DNA of 64,000 nucleotides from Tenacibaculum ovolyticum DSM 18103 (GTDB taxonomy: Bacteria > Bacteroidota > Bacteroidia > Flavobacteriales > Flavobacteriaceae): positions 124,001-188,000 of the forward strand of contig NZ_AUMF01000010.1 in NCBI RefSeq assembly GCF_000430545.1, written 5' to 3'. Shown here piece after piece: positions 16,237 through 25,627 of the stretch; the stretch's first letter is position 1; every line of letters begins with the position of its first letter. The notes beneath the pieces were generated by a model. The model ran no database searches and had not been told where the DNA came from. It saw only the letters and a program-made list of their open reading frames with translations. The translations under genes were made by a program, and so were the position numbers.

Positions 16237-17634
16237 TTATAAGTTATTTAGCTTTCCTAGTAACTGAACAAGCTTACTTTTTGTTTTTGCATACTCATAT
16301 TGGCTTTTTATCTCTTTTAAATTACTTTCAATTAATTTAACCTCTCTGTAATTAATTAAGAACAACGAACTTTCTCCTAGATAAAATTTTCGCTCTTCAC
16401 TTTTAACAATTATTTTATAATCACTTACTAAGTTTTTTAAAATAGTATTTTGTTTTTGGTACGAAGTGATTTCTTGCTTAGTAGCATTAATTTTATTTTG
16501 TAAAACTATTTTTGTGGCATTGATTTCAAAGTCTAAATCTTGTAACTTTAGTTTAGCAAGTTTTAAATCTCCTCTAGATTTTCTTAGAAATAACGGAACA
16601 CTAACCTGTAAAGAATTTTTATAATTAGCAACATTAAAAGCATCTAGATTATTAACTTTTGAAGCCAAGAAATTGTGTTGAAAATCTATTTTTGGTAATA
16701 AATTATTAACTTTTAGTCGTTTGTTTATTTGTAAATTTTTCTTCTTTAATTCGAGTAATTTTAATTTAGGGTGCTTATCGAAATTACTTTGAACGATATG
16801 ATTTGTAGACGTTTTTAATATTGAGTCAATTTTAGAGAAAGTACTTGTATCTGGAATCATTTCGTCTTTTAATTCCATAGGTATGTTATTATTAATCCAC
16901 AAATAGTTAGAAAATTCTAATTTTGATTTTACCTGTTTAATGAAAGCTTTTTCTAAATCTAATTTTCTGTTTTTTAAATTTATACTTGCTTCTAATGTAT
17001 CTACAGCAGCTTTGTCACCAGCTTTAAAATTTTTAACAACATTTTTTAACCGAATAGCTGCATTCGTATAGTAATTTTTATAAACTGCATATTGTTGGTA
17101 ATATTGAATCCAGTTTAAGTAAGAAGAAATTGCATTAAATAAAACAGTATTTACAAGTAATTGTTGTTCTAACTCACCTTGTTTAGTGTATAATTTAGCC
17201 TGTTTTAACGTAGCCATTCTTTTATTAATAAATAAATTTCTTGCTAACGGAATAGAAACACCTACATTGTATAAACCATTTTTAGGGGTTTTAAACTGTG
17301 GGTTTAAATATTGACCTGAGTTATTCTCGTAACTAGCTTTTAATTCAATACCATACCAAGTAGGAATCTTAAAAGTTGAGATTAATTTTTTATAATAATC
17401 AGTGTTTTTAAACTCTTTTCTATTGTAATCAACTTCAATTTTAGGATCAAAAGCACCACGCGCTTTCATTAATTTTGCTTCGTTGGTGTTGGTAATAAGT
17501 TTAGCCTGTTTTATAACAGGGTGGTATTTTTTTACATATCCTAAACTCTCTTCTAACGAAAGTATGTTTGTTTGTTTATTTTGAGAAAAAGAAGCAAAAC
17601 TTATGAGTAGATATAAAAAAGGTATTTTTTTCAT
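16237..17634 (-). CDS. TolC-family outer membrane efflux protein
   Basis: A 465-residue protein with signal peptide (IPFLYLLISFASFSQN) and two long coiled-coil/helical halves typical of TolC trimers. It provides the outer-membrane exit duct for the ABC-HlyD pair encoded just upstream in the same operon. Its ATG overlaps the stop codon region of the HlyD gene (both at 17634), which means tight translational coupling. The C-terminus SKLVQLLGKLNNL is the piece of which a relic survives at 11013. Confidence 0.9.
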   Translation of the reverse strand: MKKIPFLYLLISFASFSQNKQTNILSLEESLGYVKKYHPVIKQAKLITNTNEAKLMKARGAFDPKIEVDYNRKEFKNTDYYKKLISTFKIPTWYGIELKASYENNSGQYLNPQFKTPKNGLYNVGVSIPLARNLFINKRMATLKQAKLYTKQGELEQQLLVNTVLFNAISSYLNWIQYYQQYAVYKNYYTNAAIRLKNVVKNFKAGDKAAVDTLEASINLKNRKLDLEKAFIKQVKSKLEFSNYLWINNNIPMELKDEMIPDTSTFSKIDSILKTSTNHIVQSNFDKHPKLKLLELKKKNLQINKRLKVNNLLPKIDFQHNFLASKVNNLDAFNVANYKNSLQVSVPLFLRKSRGDLKLAKLKLQDLDFEINATKIVLQNKINATKQEITSYQKQNTILKNLVSDYKIIVKSEERKFYLGESSLFLINYREVKLIESNLKEIKSQYEYAKTKSKLVQLLGKLNNL

Positions 17635-18989
17635 TATTTCTTTTTCTTTGATTTAGTTTCTTTTGTTTTAGGTTGGTAAAAATTAGGAGGAAAACTATTA
17701 ATTTGTCTCCATAACTCATACCAAATAGGTACATTTTCTAATAAAGCAATTGTTTTTGCTCCAGAACCTACTCTAATTGCTTCTGGCCAAGGTTGATTTA
17801 CGTTATTAGGAGCTATTAGAACTCTATATTTGCCATTATTGCTAATGAAATTTTCGATAGCAATAATTTTAGCTTCATAAGTACCTGTAGACATATTGGG
17901 CCAACCACTAAAGATTATAGCAGGCCAACCATCAAATTGAACACGAACTTTTTCGTTAACATGTATAAGTGGTAAATCAATAGGTCTTATAAACATTTCA
18001 ACTGCTAAATCATATACAGCAGGCATTATATTTATTAATTGCTCCCCCTCCTTAAAGGTTTCTCCAATACCAGCCTTTATAGCTTTATTTATATAGCCAT
18101 CTTGTGGGGCTGTAATGTATAATAAAGAACTTCTTTTGTTATAATTAGCCAAATTTGTTTCTAACTTAGATACTTGTATTGCTGTTTCATAAGCACCAGA
18201 TTCTGCTGAATGCAACGTACTTTGCGCTTTAGATAATTTATCAATATAAGAAGCTTTAATGCTAGAAATAGTTAGTTTAGCGTTAATAATGTTGTTCTTA
18301 GAGGTTAAAAGTTTGTTTCTTTGAGAAATTACTTTAGCAGAAAGTTCTTGAAGTTTTGCTTTCTTTTCCTCAACATGTTTTACTGCCTTTAATCCTTCTT
18401 GTTGTAAAGTATAAGTTCTGTCGTATTGAGTTTTTGCTATATCTTTTTTTATAATAATAGTCTCTAAATCAATACTATCACTTTTAACTTTTAGGTATGC
18501 TTGTTGTAATTTATTTTTTGCTTGTTGTGATTTTAAACTTTGTTCATTTCCTATAGCGATAATTTGCCTTTTTAAAGCATTTATTTTATTACCATAAGAT
18601 TTTTCAGAAAGACTTTTCGAGTCAATTTGATTCGCTGTTCTTTCAGCTAGTTTTGTATCGAAATAATTACTTTTTATTTCTGAAATTCTTAATATAGTAT
18701 CACCTTTTTTTACAAAATCACCTTCTTTAATAAACCACTCTTCAATACGACCAGGTATTTGAGATTGTATAGTTTGAGGACGTTGGTTTGGTTTTAACGT
18801 AGTTACGTTACCTGTGCTAGTTACATTTTGAGTCCACGGTAAAAACATGGTAACGATAACCATTAATAAAAAGAAAAGTAAAAATTTTTTAAATAATTTA
18901 TGATGTGCTTTTTTAAAAATTCTATCACCTGATTTAAAAGTTGATAAATTGACTTGATCAGAAATGGTATTGTTAGATATGTTTAACAT
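17634..18989 (-). CDS. HlyD-family membrane fusion protein
   Basis: A 451-residue periplasmic adaptor with one N-terminal membrane anchor (KKFLLFFLLMVIVTMFLPW, about residues 30-50). It then has a lipoyl-like half (IPGRIEEWFIKEGDFVKKGD), a long coiled-coil hairpin (about residues 115-285) and the second lipoyl half (ITAPQDGYINKAIKAGIGET), followed by a beta-barrel part. It bridges the inner-membrane ABC protein (14 bp upstream) and TolC (overlapping). The very C-terminus is Lys-rich. Confidence 0.92.
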   Translation of the reverse strand: MLNISNNTISDQVNLSTFKSGDRIFKKAHHKLFKKFLLFFLLMVIVTMFLPWTQNVTSTGNVTTLKPNQRPQTIQSQIPGRIEEWFIKEGDFVKKGDTILRISEIKSNYFDTKLAERTANQIDSKSLSEKSYGNKINALKRQIIAIGNEQSLKSQQAKNKLQQAYLKVKSDSIDLETIIIKKDIAKTQYDRTYTLQQEGLKAVKHVEEKKAKLQELSAKVISQRNKLLTSKNNIINAKLTISSIKASYIDKLSKAQSTLHSAESGAYETAIQVSKLETNLANYNKRSSLLYITAPQDGYINKAIKAGIGETFKEGEQLINIMPAVYDLAVEMFIRPIDLPLIHVNEKVRVQFDGWPAIIFSGWPNMSTGTYEAKIIAIENFISNNGKYRVLIAPNNVNQPWPEAIRVGSGAKTIALLENVPIWYELWRQINSFPPNFYQPKTKETKSKKKK

Positions 18990-19002
18990 TTATTTCTATG
19001 AA

Positions 19003-20667
19003 TTATAAGTTAACAATTGCTCCTTTCTTAAGCGTAATTTGTTTGTTGCATTTCTCTTTCCAATTATCATTACTACTAATAATAATTAAGCTCCAAGGTT
19101 GTGAAGGCTTTGTAATAAAATCGATAATACTCTTAGCCTCTTTTTTATCTAATTGATCAAGAGGGTCTTCTAGTATTAATAATTTTGGCTTTCTTATAAT
19201 AGCCCTAGCTAAAATTATTTTTTTAGAAATAGTGTAGCCAATATGTTTTCCTTCAGGTTTTAAATAAGTATCTAAACCATTAGGTTGATGTTTTAAGAAT
19301 TCGGTTAAACCAACAGTATTAAAAATTTGATAAATATCATCATCTGTAATAGTGGTATCTCCAAAAGTTACATTTTCTCTTATAGTACCTTTAAAAGGAG
19401 TTTCTTCTGATAAAGACAACCCCAAATTAGCTCTGTAATTATTAAGATATAAGCTACTTAAAGATAAGTCATTTATAAAAATTCCACCAGAAGTTGGTTC
19501 TACCAGACCAGATATTAATTGAGCTAAGCTAGATTTTCCAGAACCACTTTCTCCTTGAATTAAAATTCTATCTTTTGCCGCTATCTCAAAAGAAATATCA
19601 CTTAAAATGGGGTTGTTTCTATTACTAACATAATAAGAAACGTTTTGAAGTTCAACTTTAAACGAGTTTGTTATGTTAATGTTATTCCCTTTTTGATTTT
19701 CAATTGGTTTGTCAATAACCTGACCTAGCTTTTCAATAGATGTAAGTACATCGTAAAAAGACTCTAAACCTAAAATTAATTTTTCAACAGAAGCGATTAC
19801 TAACAGTATAATTATTTCAGCAGCAACAAATTGACCAATGTTCATTTTTTGGTTTAAAACTAAAAACCCACCCATTAATAACAGCCCTGCAGTAATAATT
19901 ACTTTAAAACTAATCATTTGAATGTACTGAATAATTAAAATTTTAAAATGATTTTCTCTTGAATCTAAATAATCATTTACAAGAATATCACTTTTATCTA
20001 CTGCTAGTTTTGTTTTACCAGACAATTTAAAACTAATAATTGTTCTAGCAATTTCTTGTAACCAGTGAGCTACTTTGTATTTGTTTTTAGATTCTTTTAA
20101 ACTTGTTTCTAAACCAATCTTGGCAGTGTATTTAAATACTACAAAAATTAAAACTAATAGTAAAACCCCAAATAAGATGAAAAAAGGATGGTAAAAAGAA
20201 AGTAATAACAAAGCAAAAATAATTTGTAACAATGCAGAAGGAACATCTATTAATATTTTAGAAATTCCTTTTTGAATAGTTAGTGTATCAAAAAATCTAT
20301 TTGCTAGTTCAGGCGGATAATAGTTTCTTAATTCGCTCATTTTTATTTTAGGAAAACGATAACTAAGCTCTAAAGAAGCTTTTGTAAAAATACGTTGCTG
20401 TATCGTTTCAATAATTCTTATTTGCATTAGTTTTAAAACCCCGCTAAAGGCAACACCAGCGGTAACCAATATAACCAGAACAATCCATGAGGCTGAAATT
20501 TCAGCTCCTTGTAGCAAATTTATAATTGCTTGAATACCTAATGGCAGCGATAGGGCAACGATACCTTCAAAAATTGCATAATAAGATATTTGTAAAACAT
20601 CTTTCTTTTCAAGACTTAAAAGACCAAGAAAACGTTGCCAAGGTGTTAATGTATTATTTTTTGTCAT
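19003..20667 (-). CDS. ABC exporter with degenerate nucleotide-binding domain
   Basis: A 554-residue half-transporter: membrane domain of about 310 residues with five to six helices, then an ATPase domain. Walker A is intact (IQGESGSGKSS). The other ATPase motifs are not: the Q-loop region reads GLSLSEETPFKGT, the LSGGQ signature position reads IGYTISKKIILARA, Walker B reads LLILEDPLD in place of LDE, and the switch His is replaced in IIISSNDNW. The start is ATG 20667; the TTG six bases upstream is unlikely. It overlaps the TetR gene by 14 bp and heads an ABC-HlyD-TolC exporter of unknown cargo. No peptidase C39 domain is present. Confidence 0.88.
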   Translation of the reverse strand: MTKNNTLTPWQRFLGLLSLEKKDVLQISYYAIFEGIVALSLPLGIQAIINLLQGAEISASWIVLVILVTAGVAFSGVLKLMQIRIIETIQQRIFTKASLELSYRFPKIKMSELRNYYPPELANRFFDTLTIQKGISKILIDVPSALLQIIFALLLLSFYHPFFILFGVLLLVLIFVVFKYTAKIGLETSLKESKNKYKVAHWLQEIARTIISFKLSGKTKLAVDKSDILVNDYLDSRENHFKILIIQYIQMISFKVIITAGLLLMGGFLVLNQKMNIGQFVAAEIIILLVIASVEKLILGLESFYDVLTSIEKLGQVIDKPIENQKGNNINITNSFKVELQNVSYYVSNRNNPILSDISFEIAAKDRILIQGESGSGKSSLAQLISGLVEPTSGGIFINDLSLSSLYLNNYRANLGLSLSEETPFKGTIRENVTFGDTTITDDDIYQIFNTVGLTEFLKHQPNGLDTYLKPEGKHIGYTISKKIILARAIIRKPKLLILEDPLDQLDKKEAKSIIDFITKPSQPWSLIIISSNDNWKEKCNKQITLKKGAIVNL

Positions 20668-21337
20668 TTGCAAGACTATTTAAAGTTAAATCAAGAAAAA
20701 ATGATGTTGGAGATATCGAATCATTACAATTAGTTAATGATTTAAAATGTTGTTTAATAAATTGCTGGTGCAATGCTCCTTCAATAATAGTACTCGCTAA
20801 TGTAAGAGGGTGTTGGTAGGTATTATTATAATTAGATATAATGTCGGCTAAACGCTTTACTACTTCTTTATATAATTTAAAAAAACCATCTTTATTTTCG
20901 GTATCTACTTCTTTTGTAGAATACGATTTAGAATTTTCATTAATTACAATTAAGTTTAATAAAATCTCATTAATATGTGAGAAATTACTGTCTTGCTCGG
21001 TTGTTTTCGTTACTATTTGAATGGCTTTTGTTAATTTTTCTTTAGCATCATGAATGCTATATGTTTCTATAACTAATTGATATTGTATCCACCCCCAATA
21101 CCAAGAGGTTAAATAAATTAGTAATTTATGTTTGCTTTCAAAATACCTGTAAACCGAACTTTCGTTAGAGCCTATTAATTTACCAAGTTTTTTAAAATTG
21201 AAGCTTTCAAACCCAATAATTTCAATTAATTTAATACTGTTTTCTACAATTCTTTTACCTAAATCTGAAGTTTCAGGGTCTTTGAGATAGATGCCAGAAG
21301 GAATTTCAATCTTAATATTTGATAAAAAATTTTTCAT
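20654..21337 (-). CDS. TetR-family transcriptional regulator of the exporter operon
   Basis: A 227-residue protein. The HTH lies at about residues 25-75, with IIGFESFNFKKLGKLIGSNE and SSVYRYFESKHKLLIYLT, the typical TetR pattern; the rest is the helical ligand domain (WYWGWIQYQLVIETYSIHDA and on). It is the first gene of the operon, with its 3' end overlapping the ABC gene, and probably represses its own transcription through the palindrome at 21362. Confidence 0.9.
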   Translation of the reverse strand: MKNFLSNIKIEIPSGIYLKDPETSDLGKRIVENSIKLIEIIGFESFNFKKLGKLIGSNESSVYRYFESKHKLLIYLTSWYWGWIQYQLVIETYSIHDAKEKLTKAIQIVTKTTEQDSNFSHINEILLNLIVINENSKSYSTKEVDTENKDGFFKLYKEVVKRLADIISNYNNTYQHPLTLASTIIEGALHQQFIKQHFKSLTNCNDSISPTSFFLDLTLNSLANDKK

Positions 21338-21361
21338 AAATAAATATTATATGTGCAAATG

Positions 21362-21378
21362 TAATAGTATTACTATTA
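21362..21378. promoter_or_regulatory. Perfect 17-bp palindrome, candidate TetR operator
   Basis: TAATAGTA-T-TACTATTA lies 24 bp upstream of the TetR ATG. A TACATTTG box on the minus strand (21356-21363) fits the Bacteroidota -7 consensus TAnnTTTG and touches the palindrome's edge, so a bound repressor would cover the promoter. Confidence 0.6.
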
Positions 21379-21500
21379 ATAAAGAAAGTAAATGTGTTAA
21401 TTTAATAATAAATTAGTTTTTTTAGGGATTACAAAAACTCACAAACACTTATTTTTTTATACATTTTACTACAACGCTTCATATAAAAGGTATGTGAAAT

Positions 21501-21508
21501 TAGATTTG
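21501..21508 (+). promoter_or_regulatory. Candidate -7 box for the POT transporter gene
   Basis: TAGATTTG matches the Bacteroidota -7 consensus TAnnTTTG and lies 19 bp before the ATG. No clear -33 TTTG was found at the expected distance. Confidence 0.35.
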
Positions 21509-21526
21509 TGTAAATAAAATAATATT

Positions 21527-23074
21527 ATGAAAACACATACATCAACGGGGGACTTTTTAGGGCATCCTAAAGGATTACTTTATTTATTTTTTGCAGAACT
21601 ATGGGAACGATTCTCTTTTTACGGAATGCGTGCGTTACTTGTTTTATACATGACAAAGCATTTATTGTATTCTGATGAGATGTCATTTGGTGTTTACGCA
21701 GCCTATATGTCTTTAGTATATGTAACTCCAATGATTGGAGGTATTCTTGCTGATAAAATTTTAGGGTTCAGAAAAGCAATTTTATTAGGTGGAATATTAA
21801 TGTCATTAGGTCATTTTTTACTAACCTTTGAACAGCCAATATTTTTCTATGGTTCCCTAGCTTTAATTATTGTAGGTAATGGTTTTTTTAAACCAAATAT
21901 TTCTTCTTTTGTAGGTAATTTATATAAACAAGGAGATGTTCGTAGAGATGCAGGCTTTACTGTTTTTTATATGGGAATAAATATTGGTGGGGCAGTTGCT
22001 CCATTAGCTTGTGCATGGTTTGCTGAAGTTTATGGTTGGCATTATGGTTTTGTGTTAGCAGGTATTGGTATGTTGTTAGGTTTATTAGTTTTTCAAAGAG
22101 GTCTTAAAAACAATACTTTTGAGGATAAAGGTTTAATCACAAATTCAATATTATATAACGAAACAATTTTTGGAATTAAAAAGGGTACGGCTATTATTAT
22201 AGGAGCTTTCTTATCGGTACCAATTTTTGCATTGATTGTACGCTTTCATCAGTTTGAACATTATCTAGTTTGGGTAGTTTCTATGTTTTTAATAGGCTAT
22301 ATAGCATATATTTTAAAGCAGGTAAGCAAATCAGAAAAGCAACGTTTATTAGTTGCTGTTTATTTTACGGTTTTATACACATTGTTTTCGGCTATTTTCG
22401 AACAAGCAGGAAGTTCTTTAACTCTTTTTGCCGATAGGAATGTAAACTTAATAGGTATGAATGCCGCAGGAACCAATAGTATTAACTCGGGGTTTATAAT
22501 TCTGTTAGCAATTCCGTTTTCTATGCTATGGACATTTTTAAATAAAATAAATAGAAATCCAAATTCAGTAATTAAATTCGGATTAGGGTTGTTATTCTTA
22601 GGTTTAGGATTTGTTATTTTCGGAATGTCAGCAAACCAAGTAGATGAGTTTGCAAAAACACCAATGCTATATCTTATTGTAGGTTATTTAGTGTTAACTA
22701 TTGGAGAATTATTTTTATCTCCAATAGGATTGTCTAAAATGACAGAACTATCACCCATGAAATATGTGGCTTTTATAATGGGAGTTTGGTTTTCTGCTAA
22801 TTTTTATGGACATTATTTTGCAGGTAAAATAGCAAAATTAACAACTGTATCAGAAGGAGATTTGGGCGTTTTTTCAGCAGGCTTTTTTGGAGAGATTGCA
22901 CAGTTTGTAACTGGGCTATCAAATACCATCGTTTTAGAAAAAGGAATCGTTTTTCAGCAGCTGTATTCTTACGTTTCGGTATATGCTAATTTAGGTCTAA
23001 TTGCTTCATTCATTGGAGTTTTAGTTGTGTTATTCTCAAATCCAATAAAAAATATGATGGGTGAAATTCATTAA
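21527..23074 (+). CDS. POT/PTR-family proton-coupled peptide transporter
   Basis: A 515-residue MFS protein of the proton-dependent oligopeptide family. The N-terminus shows the diagnostic FFAELWERFSFYGMRALLVLYM (ExxER-type motif and PTR signature); IVGNGFFKPNISSFVGNLY and GFTVFYMGINIGGAVAPL are the second conserved block. About 12-14 membrane helices are visible. It imports di- and tripeptides with protons across the inner membrane. It stands alone, divergent from the TetR operon. Confidence 0.94.
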   Translation: MKTHTSTGDFLGHPKGLLYLFFAELWERFSFYGMRALLVLYMTKHLLYSDEMSFGVYAAYMSLVYVTPMIGGILADKILGFRKAILLGGILMSLGHFLLTFEQPIFFYGSLALIIVGNGFFKPNISSFVGNLYKQGDVRRDAGFTVFYMGINIGGAVAPLACAWFAEVYGWHYGFVLAGIGMLLGLLVFQRGLKNNTFEDKGLITNSILYNETIFGIKKGTAIIIGAFLSVPIFALIVRFHQFEHYLVWVVSMFLIGYIAYILKQVSKSEKQRLLVAVYFTVLYTLFSAIFEQAGSSLTLFADRNVNLIGMNAAGTNSINSGFIILLAIPFSMLWTFLNKINRNPNSVIKFGLGLLFLGLGFVIFGMSANQVDEFAKTPMLYLIVGYLVLTIGELFLSPIGLSKMTELSPMKYVAFIMGVWFSANFYGHYFAGKIAKLTTVSEGDLGVFSAGFFGEIAQFVTGLSNTIVLEKGIVFQQLYSYVSVYANLGLIASFIGVLVVLFSNPIKNMMGEIH

Positions 23075-23143
23075 TTTTAAATGCTTTAGTAGTGTAAAAA
23101 ATAAGGAATATGATAATCTAAGCATTTTTAATATCTTGGTATT

Positions 23144-23944
23144 ATGGAAAATAACGAACAATATTTTGTAATTAATAAAGAAACTTGGAATAAAAAGGTT
23201 GCGGTACATGCTAAAAGTGATATGTATGATTTAGATGTATTCAAAAAAGGTAAGAGTTCATTAAATAAATATGAGTTAGATGCCTTAGGTGATGTTTCTG
23301 GTAAATCATTATTGCATTTGCAATGTCATTTTGGGCAAGACACGTTAAGTTTATCAAGGATGGGAGCTAAGTGCACCGGGATAGATTTGTCTGATGAAGG
23401 AATTAAATTGGCAAAAGCGTTAAATAAAGAATTAAGTTTAGACGCAAAATTTATATGTTGTAATGTATATGATACCAATAAATATGTATTAGAAACTTTT
23501 GATATTGTATATACAAGTTATGGTGTTATTGGTTGGCTGCCTGATTTAAAACCTTGGGCAAAAGTAATTACAGCTAGTTTGAAAACTGGAGGAACCTTTT
23601 TTATGGCAGAATTTCATCCGATTGTATGGATGTTCGATTATCAAGATAACAAAACCGTGATGCGTTATAAATACAATCAAAAAGAAGTTATTTACGAAGA
23701 GTATTCAGGAACTTATGCTGATATTAATGATGAAATGCTAACCAAAGAATATGGTTGGAATCATGGTTTGGGTGATGTGGTTACTGCTCTAGTTTCTGAA
23801 GGTTTACAGATTGAATTTTTAAGAGAATATGACGAGTGTCCATACAATGTATTACCAGATTTAGAAGAAGAAGAGAACGGAATGTTTGCAACAAAAGATA
23901 AACTTTATCCTTTAATTTATACACTTAAAGCAACAAAACCATAA
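23144..23944 (+). CDS. Class I SAM-dependent methyltransferase
   Basis: A 266-residue soluble methyltransferase. Motif I is GKSLLHLQCHFGQDTLSLSR, followed by GIDLSDEGIKLA (acidic ribose-binding Asp) and FDIVYTSYGVIGWLPDL. The set fits small-molecule methyltransferases near the UbiE/biotin-synthesis-like group, common as single genes in Flavobacteriaceae. The substrate is unknown. Its stop codon lies inside the left arm of a terminator stem. Confidence 0.88.
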   Translation: MENNEQYFVINKETWNKKVAVHAKSDMYDLDVFKKGKSSLNKYELDALGDVSGKSLLHLQCHFGQDTLSLSRMGAKCTGIDLSDEGIKLAKALNKELSLDAKFICCNVYDTNKYVLETFDIVYTSYGVIGWLPDLKPWAKVITASLKTGGTFFMAEFHPIVWMFDYQDNKTVMRYKYNQKEVIYEEYSGTYADINDEMLTKEYGWNHGLGDVVTALVSEGLQIEFLREYDECPYNVLPDLEEEENGMFATKDKLYPLIYTLKATKP

Positions 23945-23964
23945 GATAGAGATCTTATGGTTTT
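23935..23964 (+). terminator. Rho-independent terminator overlapping the methyltransferase stop
   Basis: A perfect 13-bp stem (23935-23947 with 23952-23964), loop AGAG, ending in TTTT. The left arm includes the last codons of the methyltransferase gene. Confidence 0.85.
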
Positions 23965-24104
23965 GTTATATGAAAAAGATATTTGTAATTTTTGTACGGT
24001 ATTGATAATGCAATAAGTTAGGTATTTGAAGTTAGCGAGTTGTTATGTTGTTTAAAAGACCAAATAAGGAAAGTTTATTTTATTACATTTACAAAAAAAA
24101 ATAA

Positions 24105-24476
24105 ATGAAAAACGATAGTCTATACACCACTGTATTTGGTAAAAGAATAAGTATTTTCTTGATTATACCGCTTTTTTTAGTAACTGCCTTTGTAATGTTT
24201 TTTGTATTAGTAGAATTATCAAACTCTTTTACTTTTACTGCTTTTCTAATGCTTATGCCTCCTGTGCTTATTAAAGCTTTCGTTCAAGAACTTTTGGGAA
24301 TATTTAATGTAAATAGGAAAATAAAGGATAAGCTTAGTCTTATAATTTGTATAATAATTTTATCCGTGTTTTTATTAATATTTTCATCCGGGCTATTAAA
24401 AACAACAATTATTTATATTGCATATTATCTATATTGTAAATTTATTTTTGAGGTAGCTGTTAATGATCAAGCATAA
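24105..24476 (+). CDS. Small integral membrane protein, unknown function
   Basis: A 123-residue protein with about four hydrophobic segments (FLIIPLFLVTAFVMFFVLV, AFLMLMPPVLIKAFVQ, LSLIICIIILSVFLLIFSS and a last short one). No family is recognised. It is a single gene with 160 bp of upstream sequence and a convergent neighbour. Confidence 0.6.
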   Translation: MKNDSLYTTVFGKRISIFLIIPLFLVTAFVMFFVLVELSNSFTFTAFLMLMPPVLIKAFVQELLGIFNVNRKIKDKLSLIICIIILSVFLLIFSSGLLKTTIIYIAYYLYCKFIFEVAVNDQA

Positions 24477-24654
24477 GTAGGTCTATTAATTTTATGTTCT
24501 TTATAAGTTGTAGATTTTATCTTTTGCTAATACTTTAAAGAGGTAAATTACCTCAATATTTTTGCGAATAGGGTCAATTGTATATTGAATTCATATTAGT
24601 TTAGAAAAAATAGAAACCATAATATTTGAAGTTTAATATTACTACCAAAATAAA

Positions 24655-24680
24655 AAACCATAGGAAAGCTCCTATGGTTT
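24655..24680. terminator. Bidirectional terminator between convergent genes
   Basis: An 11-bp stem AAACCATAGGA with TCCTATGGTTT around a 4-nt loop, A-rich before and T-rich after, so it serves both the small membrane protein gene and the YceI gene. Confidence 0.8.
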
Positions 24681-24702
24681 TATTATTTTGATAAGTTTAC
24701 TG

Positions 24703-25335
24703 TTATTTAAACGTTGAAGTGATGTTTATTGCTACCTCATCCCAAGTTTTAGAAACACCATCAGCTCCTTTATGTAAATCTTTACAAGCTTCATTTAAAG
24801 ATGTTAAAGCTTTTTGTGCATTCCAATCTGTAATCTTTAGGCTTCCTGTTAAATTAAAAACCTTTCCGCTTATAGTATATTTAAAAGGAAGTTTCTTTGT
24901 AACTCCATTCATGGTAATATCAGAAAATCCAATAGAATCATTTTCTAAAACTAATTTACCAGAAAGTAATTCTGTTTTATCCATAATACCAAAGAAGAAC
25001 TTTTTAATCTTAAAATCTCTACTTGTATCTTTAGTAAAAACACTACTTACTGGAATAGAGAATTCAGCATTATTAATAGCTTCTTTAAGGGTGTTACCTT
25101 CTCCATTAGAAGTAATAGTTACTTTTTGAAATTGTCCGTTAACAGGTAGTTTTTCAGTTGTCTTATATGCAGTCCAGTTTATTTTATTATCGGCATCCTG
25201 TAATACAAAAGCAGTTTTCTTTTCAACTTTTATTGCTTCTTTTTTAACAGGTGTTTCTTTTTTTGCTTCTGATTTACAAGAAACAATACTACTAATTGCA
25301 ATAAAAATTGCAGCTAAACGAATGATTTTTTTCAT
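24703..25335 (-). CDS. YceI-like lipoprotein
   Basis: A 210-residue protein from ATG 25335 (the longer frame adds 28 residues with no signal and overlaps the neighbouring gene). The N-terminus LAAIFIAISSIVSCKSEAKK has a lipobox Cys at residue 20. The mature part fits the YceI lipocalin-like fold that binds polyisoprenoid or other amphiphilic ligands: NKINWTAYKTTEKLPVNGQF, SRDFKIKKFFFG, MNGVTKKLPFKY, and the C-terminal GSLKITDWNAQKA. It probably sits in the periplasm facing a membrane. Confidence 0.85.
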   Translation of the reverse strand: MKKIIRLAAIFIAISSIVSCKSEAKKETPVKKEAIKVEKKTAFVLQDADNKINWTAYKTTEKLPVNGQFQKVTITSNGEGNTLKEAINNAEFSIPVSSVFTKDTSRDFKIKKFFFGIMDKTELLSGKLVLENDSIGFSDITMNGVTKKLPFKYTISGKVFNLTGSLKITDWNAQKALTSLNEACKDLHKGADGVSKTWDEVAINITSTFK

Positions 25336-25340
25336 GATAG

Positions 25341-25598
25341 TTATTTTATAATTGAATTGACTAAGTTGATGTATTCTTGTTTTGCTTGGTCTTCGCTCAT
25401 TCCTTTTAATTGCATCCAAGCATTAAATTTAAAAGCATTTCTTAAGCCATTATTTGTGTTAAAGGAAAAATGATCTCCTTTAACAGCTTGTTTGTAATAA
25501 GCATATAATTTAAGCATAACATCAGGAGGAAGCCTTTCTTTTAGTTTAGAGGCCTCCTTGTATGCTTTTTGAAATTGTATGTCTAAATCATTTACCAT
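25341..25598 (-). CDS. Acyl-CoA-binding protein (ACBP)
   Basis: An 85-residue four-helix protein, the normal length for ACBP. It shows DIQFQKAYKEASKL, the LYAYYKQAVKGDH motif that contacts the acyl-CoA, and the C-terminal KFNAWMQLKGMSEDQAKQEY. It binds long-chain acyl-CoA esters in the cytosol. It is 29 bp downstream of cdsA and just upstream of the YceI lipoprotein gene, all minus strand, pointing to a lipid-linked operon. Confidence 0.93.
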   Translation of the reverse strand: MVNDLDIQFQKAYKEASKLKERLPPDVMLKLYAYYKQAVKGDHFSFNTNNGLRNAFKFNAWMQLKGMSEDQAKQEYINLVNSIIK

Positions 25599-25627
25599 AA
25601 ATACTAATAAGGTATATAATTATATTT

